Part shown: positions 58,546-64,000 of the stretch, piece by piece
Layout of the letters: every line of letters begins with the position of its first letter
Position numbering within the stretch: position 1 is the stretch's first letter
Source: Henckelia pumila
Taxonomy: Eukaryota > Streptophyta > Magnoliopsida > Lamiales > Gesneriaceae
NCBI RefSeq assembly: GCF_033568475.1
Contig: NC_133123.1
Coordinates: forward strand, 140,694,062 to 140,758,061
DNA: 64,000 nucleotides
Direction: 5' to 3'
Notes under the pieces: model-generated
Database searches by the model: none
What the model saw: the letters and a program-made list of their open reading frames with translations, nothing else
What the model was told of the DNA's origin: nothing
Program-made: the position numbers and the translations under genes

Positions 58546-61297
58546 CATGAGTTGAAGAATCAGCTACAGGATCTTTTGGACAAGGGGTACATTCGTCCTA
58601 GTGTATCTCCTTGGAGAGCTCCTGTTCTCTTCGTAAAGAAGAAGGATGGGTCGATGTGGCTGTGCATTGACTATCGTCAATTGAACCGAGTTACTGTGAA
58701 GAACAAGTATCATTTGCCTCGTATCGATGACTTGTTTGATCAGTTGCAGGGTACTTCAGTCTATTCCAAGATTGACTTGAGATCTGAGTATCATCAGATA
58801 AGAGTCCGAGATCAGAACGTAGCCAAGACAGCATTCCGTACTCGCTATGGGCATTACGAGTTTCTAGTGATTCCATTTGGTTTGACTAATGCACCAGCTA
58901 TATTTATGGATCTGATGAACCGTGTATTCAGGGAGTACTTGGATAAATTTTTCGTGGTCTTCATTGACGACATTCTGGTGTATTCGCGTAATGAGGACGA
59001 GCATGTTTCTCACTTACGGGTGGTACTGCAGACTTTTTGGGATGAGCAGTTGTACGCCAAGTTGAGTAAGTGCGAATTTTGGATGGATCGAGTGGTCTTT
59101 CTTGGCCATATCATATCCAGGGAAGGGATTTCTGTCGATCCGAGAAAGATTGAGGCTGTGCTTAATTGGTCACGTCCGACGACAGTTGCTGAGATCAGTA
59201 GTTTTCTGGGTTTAGCAGGGTATTATCGTCGTTTCATTCTGAATTTCTCTCAGTTAGCTCGACCTTTGACGCAGCTTACCCGCAAGGGTGTGGATTTCGA
59301 GTGGTCCTCCGAGTGCGAGGAGAACTTCTGTGAGCTTCGACGACGGTTGACTTCTGCGCCGGTGTTGGCATTGCCATCAGGATCTGGAGGGTATGTGGTG
59401 TACACTGATGTTTCTCTTCAGGGGTTAGGTTGTGTCCTGTCTCAGAATGGGTATGTGATCGCATACGCTTCTAGACAGCTGAAGCTTCACGAGGATAATT
59501 ATACGGTTCATGATTTGGAGTTGGCAGCGATTGTGTTTGCTTTGAAGATCTGGTGTCATTATCTGTATGGCGAGAAATTTGAGATCTTTACCGACCACAA
59601 GAGTCTCAAGTATTTGTTCACTCAGGCAGAGTCGAACATGAGGTAGAGACGTTGGATGGACTTGCTTAAAGACTATGATTGCGAGATTAAGTATCATCTG
59701 GGAGCTGCTAATCTCACTGCTGATGCCTTGAGTCGCAAGGTACGTCTTTCCGCACTGCAGACTTGTTCGATGTCTAGTGCGATCGAGGATTGTTGTTCTT
59801 CAGGGTATACCTTCAAGCACAAGAAAGGTATGCAGTGTATCAAGATGTTTGTAATTTTATCTGAGCCAGCTTTGTATTCGCGAATTCGAGATGCTCAGAT
59901 GTCTGATTCGAAGACCCAACGTTTGGCTCGCCTAGCCAACGAGGGTAGTACGTCTGGATTTCACTATCAGTCAGATGATTTTCTGTGTTTGTCTGGTAGG
60001 CTTGTGATTCCGGAGGATGAAGAGTTGCGAGATGATATTTTGTCTCAGGCGCATCGCACTAAGTTGAGTATTCATCCAGGGAGCAACAAGATGTACAAGG
60101 ATCTATGTACTCGTTTTTGGTGGAAAGGAATGAAACACAGTGTGTATCAGTTTGTTTCGAGATGCTTGGTTTGTCAGCAGGTCAAGGCAGAACACCGACG
60201 ACCTGGAGGTTTGCTTCATAGTCTGCCTATTCCTGAGTGGAAATGGGAGTTGATCACGATGGATTTTGTGACCCATTTGCCAATGACCTCGAGGAATTGT
60301 GATGCTATCTGGGTGGTGGTAGACCGACTCACCAAGTCAGCACATTTCATTGCCTATAGCCGAGAGTATTCTGTGGATCGTATGGCGCGGTTGTACATTC
60401 AGGAGATCGTTCGACTTCATGGAGTGCCTGTGAGCATTGTCAGTGATCGAGACCCCAAGTTTATTTTCTAGGTTCTGGGGGAGTGTTCAGAGTGCGATGG
60501 GTACTACTCTCAGTTTGAGTACTGCTTATCACCCGGAGACAGATGGTCAGTCAGAGCGCACTATCCGTACTTTGGAGGATATGCTTCGAGCGTGCACTAT
60601 GGACTTTGGTTCAGCCTGGCAAGATCATTTTCCTTTGATTGAGTTCGCGTACAACAACAGCTATCATACTAGTATTGGGATGGCAACTTTTGAGGCGTTG
60701 TACGGGCGACGTTGTCGTACTCCACTCTTCTGGGAAGAAGTGGGGGAGAGACAGGCTGAGGGACCGGAGTTTATCCAGCAGGCGGTAGACATTGTTGATC
60801 AGATCAAGAAACGGATTAAGACTGCACAGGATCGTCAGGCCAGCTATGCTAACACCAAGCGTAGGCCTTTGCAGTTTGATGTCGGGGAGAAAGTGTTTCT
60901 GAGAGTGTCACCTTTTCGCAAAATTCTCAGATTTGGCCTTATGGGCAAGTTGTCTCCCAGGTTTATCGGTCCGTTTGAAATCTTGGAGAGCATTGGCGAT
61001 TTGGATTATCGACTAGCTTTGCCACCGCATCTTTCCAGTATTCACGACGTGTTCGACGTATCTCTGTTGCGACGGTATGTGGCGGATGAGTCTCATATTC
61101 TGCAGCGGTCTGAGGTTCAGGTGAGCAAGGATTTGACCTATGTTGAGAAACCTATTCGTATCCTAGATCATAAGGATAAGGTTTTGCGGAACAAAATCAT
61201 TCCTCTGGTTTTAGTTCAGTGGCAGCGTCGAGACACTGAGGAAGCTACTTGGAAACTTGAAGACTGGATGCGCACAGAATATCCTGAGTTGTTTTGA
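58546..61297 (+). pseudogene. gypsy pol, RT-RNase H-integrase, 5'-truncated and broken
   Basis: The sequence enters in the RT domain ([17 protein letters not shown]). It has the active site FIDDILVY (~58965), RNase H ([10 protein letters not shown], ~59400), integrase zinc region with CLVCQQVK (~60165), catalytic MDFVTHL, SDRDPKF and DGQSERT, and a chromodomain-like tail (RRDTEEATWKLEDWM). TAG at 59644-59646 sits where the paralogous minus-strand element has a CAG-type codon. One extra T in the T-run at ~60464 shifts the frame between the second catalytic Asp and the next motif. gag, protease and the 5' LTR are absent, replaced by the SIRE-like element. It is a close relative of the element at 19328-27015 but with a different LTR family. 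Confidence 0.92.
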
Positions 61298-61408
61298 TTT
61301 CATTTTCAAGTTGTATTCAGTTGTAAACGTTTGATTAGAATAAATAATGTTTCTGATTTCTATATTACATTCAGTACTTAAGATCTTATTTCGAGGATGA
61401 AATATCTT

Positions 61409-61421
61409 AAGTGGGGGAGAA
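61409..61421 (+). promoter_or_regulatory. polypurine tract of the plus-strand gypsy element
   Basis: AAGTGGGGGAGAA directly precedes the LTR start at 61422. It is identical to the tract of the minus-strand gypsy element. Confidence 0.88.
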
Positions 61422-62779
61422 TGTAGTAGCCCAGTTTCAATTTAAAAGATTAATTGGTTAATTATATTTTTTTAACAAGAGCACAAGTTAAGATCAAGAA
61501 CACATGACATGAGTAGCTCGGGTCGGTCATGGTTGTTCAACAATAGCTCGGGCATTGAGCAAGAGCTCGGGCATTGATCTAGAGCTCGGGCTTGGAGCTA
61601 GGGCTCGGGAATGTGTTAGTGCTTGGCTCGGGTCGGGGCTTAGGGTGCTCAAGAAAGTGATGTGCAAGGCCAGGGTGGTGTTCGGTCATGGGAAGAACAC
61701 ATGGCATTCAGGTCGGGAATGGACACGTGGCTGGAGCTAAAACACAATTAGTGTCCTGCTAGGTGTCATGAGTGACGATTGACACCTGTCCCGGCTCAAC
61801 CTCTATAAATACGAGTCGAGCGTTCGGTCATTTTACACCATTTCATCTCACTTCTTAGTTCTACTCGGATCAAAGAGTAGCTCGGGAGCTCGGGAAAGAG
61901 TAGCTCGGGAGTTCGGGAAGGAGTAGCTCGGGGCTTGACCAGGAGCAGTTCAGGTCAGGCTTGACCAGGAGCAGTTCAGGTCGGGCTTGACCAGGAGCAG
62001 TTCAGGTCGGGCTTGAAGGGAGAGGTCAGGTCGGGTCAGTATTGAGACCAGGTCGGGTCGGGACTTGAACCTAAGGGAGCTAGGGGTTGTCTTCTTCCAG
62101 CTTAGTTCAGACTTTTAGGTACGATAGTACTGTTCGAGATATCCTGACTGAGTATGCATGTATTATGTGACTGCATGATTTATATGTCATTGATTTATGC
62201 TGCATTCATCTGCATATTGAGCTATCTTCTTCGAGATGTATATTAGTAGGGTTGTACCCTATCCTGTTAGTGGATTGACTTCCATCGATTTGGGTCCGGC
62301 ATATCCACTGGTATATTGGTATGGGAGCCACCTTCTGCAGCGACGACACATCGTGCTACATACCAGGGCCCGGTCTGTCTCTGTTATCTGATCTTTGACC
62401 TCGAGTTATAGGGAGTTCACTTTGCATGCATGTATACTCATACTTTTGTACTGAGCGTTTTATGCTCACGTCTCGTACTTTGTGTTTCTGGACACCCTAT
62501 TCCATGGGGCAGGTTTGCGATTGGACGAGGCAGGTGGTTCCAGGAGGGGCTAGGCAGCGGTTGGTCAGCTGGAGCTTCGCTTAGGTTTTTATTTCTGTTG
62601 TTATCGGATTGATGCAGCTTTTCGATATGGTTGTATAATCTAATTGGATTTTTACAGATTTCTTGCCTTGAGATTGTAGTATTTGTAATGTTTCCGCAGT
62701 TTATTCTGATATATGTTTAATTAAGTTAATTGCATTCCTATGTTCTGTTTAGTAGGTGATCCGGGTAAGGGTCACTATA
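61422..62779 (+). repeat. gypsy LTR shared between two internal regions
   Basis: It begins TGTAGTAGCCCAG and ends GGGTCACTATA (1358 bp), same family as the solo LTR 28003-29438. A purine tract precedes it, as for a 3' LTR, and a PBS and gag follow it, as for a 5' LTR. It contains a TATA box (CTATAAATAC, ~61802), GAGCTCGGGC-type units (~61545-61610) and TTGACCAGGAGCAGTTCAGG repeated about three times (~61936-62008). Confidence 0.92.
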
Positions 62780-62783
62780 TTTA

Positions 62784-62795
62784 TGGTATCAGAGC
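62784..62795 (+). promoter_or_regulatory. primer binding site following the shared LTR
   Basis: TGGTATCAGAGC, the initiator tRNA-Met complement, starts 5 bases after the LTR end. Confidence 0.9.
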
Positions 62796-62855
62796 ATGCA
62801 TAGTTTTCTTGGGATTTAGATTCTGCATAAGATAACCGTGAGGTAATTTGTGTAG

Positions 62856-64000
62856 ATGGCAGATCGTGACGATCAGAGCAGCCATGGCAGTGTAGGTGGA
62901 CGCTGGGGAGACGATGATCGAGAGCATCGTCGTGAGCGCCATCATCATCGCCATGATGATCAGCGTTTTAGCGTACGCCAATTTCTTCCGATGGGTCCTA
63001 AGCCCTTGGTTGGAGGTGAGTCTCCGGAGGATGCGGAGAACTGGTTAGACCGCATGGAGATGACTTTTCAGACGTTTCGTTGCACTGAGGAGCAGAAGAT
63101 GGAGACGCTGGGATATCTTCTGGAAGGGCAACCCCGAAAGTGGTGGAGGTTCACTTCTGCACCGTTCGTCATGGCGAGAGGGGTTGCTACTTGGGCTGAG
63201 TTCCGCACAGCTTATCAGAAGCTGTATTTTCCTCCTGCACTCCGTCAGGTGAAGGCAGGTGAATTACTGAGTCTGCGACAGGGTGCCATGTCTATTGACG
63301 AGTACCAGCAGAAGTTCTTTGATCTTCTATCCTATTACCCCGAGATTGCTGACAGCTCGGAGATGAAGTATAACCTGTTCCTTCAGGGTTTCAACCCTGA
63401 GATTCATGACCGTGTGGCGGTTGGAGATGACATGTCCTACGAGGGTTTGGTGAGCCATTTTCATCAGGCAGATGACAGCATTCGGAGGAACCGGTCTTTC
63501 TCTCAGTCTAGGCCTGCTAGTTCTTTGGGTCCCCGTGCTCAGTCTTCAAGAAGTCTGGATCTATTTCTTCTTCCTCTGGTTCCGCTAGTGTTATCCATTT
63601 TGGGAAGAAGGAGAAGTATGATCATTGTGGGAAGAACCATCCGTCAGACAAGTGCCGTAGAGTTTTTGAAGCTTGTTTCCGTTGTGGAGAGTTGGGTCAT
63701 CTCCGGAGAGATTGTCCACTATCTGGGGAAGGCGGTTCTGGTTCTGGATCAGGTTCTCAGGTCACCGTGCAGCAGAGGTCGCAGGGACAGCCTGCTGGGA
63801 GTTCTCACTTGAGGCCGCGGGCTTCTGGACAGGTGTTTGCCTTGAGGCACGACCAGGCCATGGATGAGAATGAGAAGGTCATTGCAGGTACATTTCTATT
63901 ATATGGTTTACCTGCTCTTGTACTCATTGACACTGGTGCATCTCATTTATTCATTTCTGCACGTTTTGTTAAGAGGCATAAGTTATCTTACATTGCACTA
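62856..64000 (+). pseudogene. gypsy gag and start of protease, frameshifted, cut by window end
   Basis: Gag starts at the ATG at 62856. The N-terminus is very charged (DDREHRRERHHHRHDD), then comes the gag domain (RKWWRFTSAPF, LRQGAMSIDEYQQKFF, LQGFNPEI). A one-base deletion near 63543 shifts the frame; the original reading continues in the next frame with a CCHC knuckle (CFRCGELGHLRRDC, ~63676) and the protease motif DTGAS (~63930) to the window end. The frame used by the first ATG otherwise runs on to a stop at 63812 in nonsense sequence. It is a paralogue of the gag at 25430-24669. More pol presumably lies right of the window. Confidence 0.9.

Noticed and set aside
57708..58550. The 280-codon acidic ORF as a host gene
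   Set aside because: It contains two copies of the element's palindrome, sits where SIRE elements keep an extra ORF, and is cut by gypsy sequence.

Overview
The window is nuclear DNA of a flowering plant, most likely a eudicot; I cannot name the species. It is AT-rich and has one multi-exon host gene with GT-AG introns, one intronless host gene, and many nested plant transposable elements. More than half is recognisable mobile DNA. No rRNA, tRNA, CRISPR array or prokaryotic operon is visible.

Host genes. IPK1, inositol-pentakisphosphate 2-kinase, lies on the minus strand at 10556-6330. I resolved seven exons that join without a stop into a 448-residue protein, close to the known plant enzyme. 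The second host gene is a 254-residue DUF4408/DUF761-like membrane protein on the minus strand at 43681-42917. One unrecognised exon-like ORF sits at 5228-5515.

Mobile DNA from left to right. (1) The 3' part of a Ty1/copia element (1-4331, 3' LTR 4056-4331). (2) Two hAT-type MITEs with 8-bp target duplications (13914-14134 and 14200-14725) and degenerate relatives. (3) A large Mutator-like element (15047-34437), bounded by degenerate inverted ends and a 9-bp direct repeat. It carries a broken MURA transposase (+), a small GRF-zinc-finger-like ORF (-) and a ULP1-like cysteine protease gene (-), the make-up of Kaonashi-type MULEs. A Ty3/gypsy element (19328-27015, TSD TCTTG) has inserted into it and splits the GRF ORF. 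A solo gypsy LTR (28003-29438, TSD TGTGA) has inserted next to an internal 241-bp tandem array. (4) A non-coding LTR element (34776-38178) filled with 53-bp and 197-bp tandem arrays. (5) A MULE-type MITE (40151-40353). (6) A ~980-bp direct duplication (45667-46646 and 46710-47689). (7) A SIRE-like copia element (50877 to ~58545) with LTR, gag, pol and an extra 3' ORF, studded with eleven copies of a short two-tier palindrome. It is fused to (8) the 3' half of a gypsy element (~58546-61421), whose LTR (61422-62779) is followed directly by a PBS and a second gag, a shared-LTR tandem arrangement.

All transposon coding regions are damaged by nonsense mutations and single-base frameshifts; many stops look like C-to-T changes, while IPK1 is clean. 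The main candidates for something undescribed are the palindrome dispersed through the SIRE-like element, the three-gene MULE, and the gypsy U3 promoter made of CGGA/TCCG palindromes around an as-1-like TGACG pair. Exon boundaries and domain names come from reading the sequence and recalled family knowledge; no searches were run.
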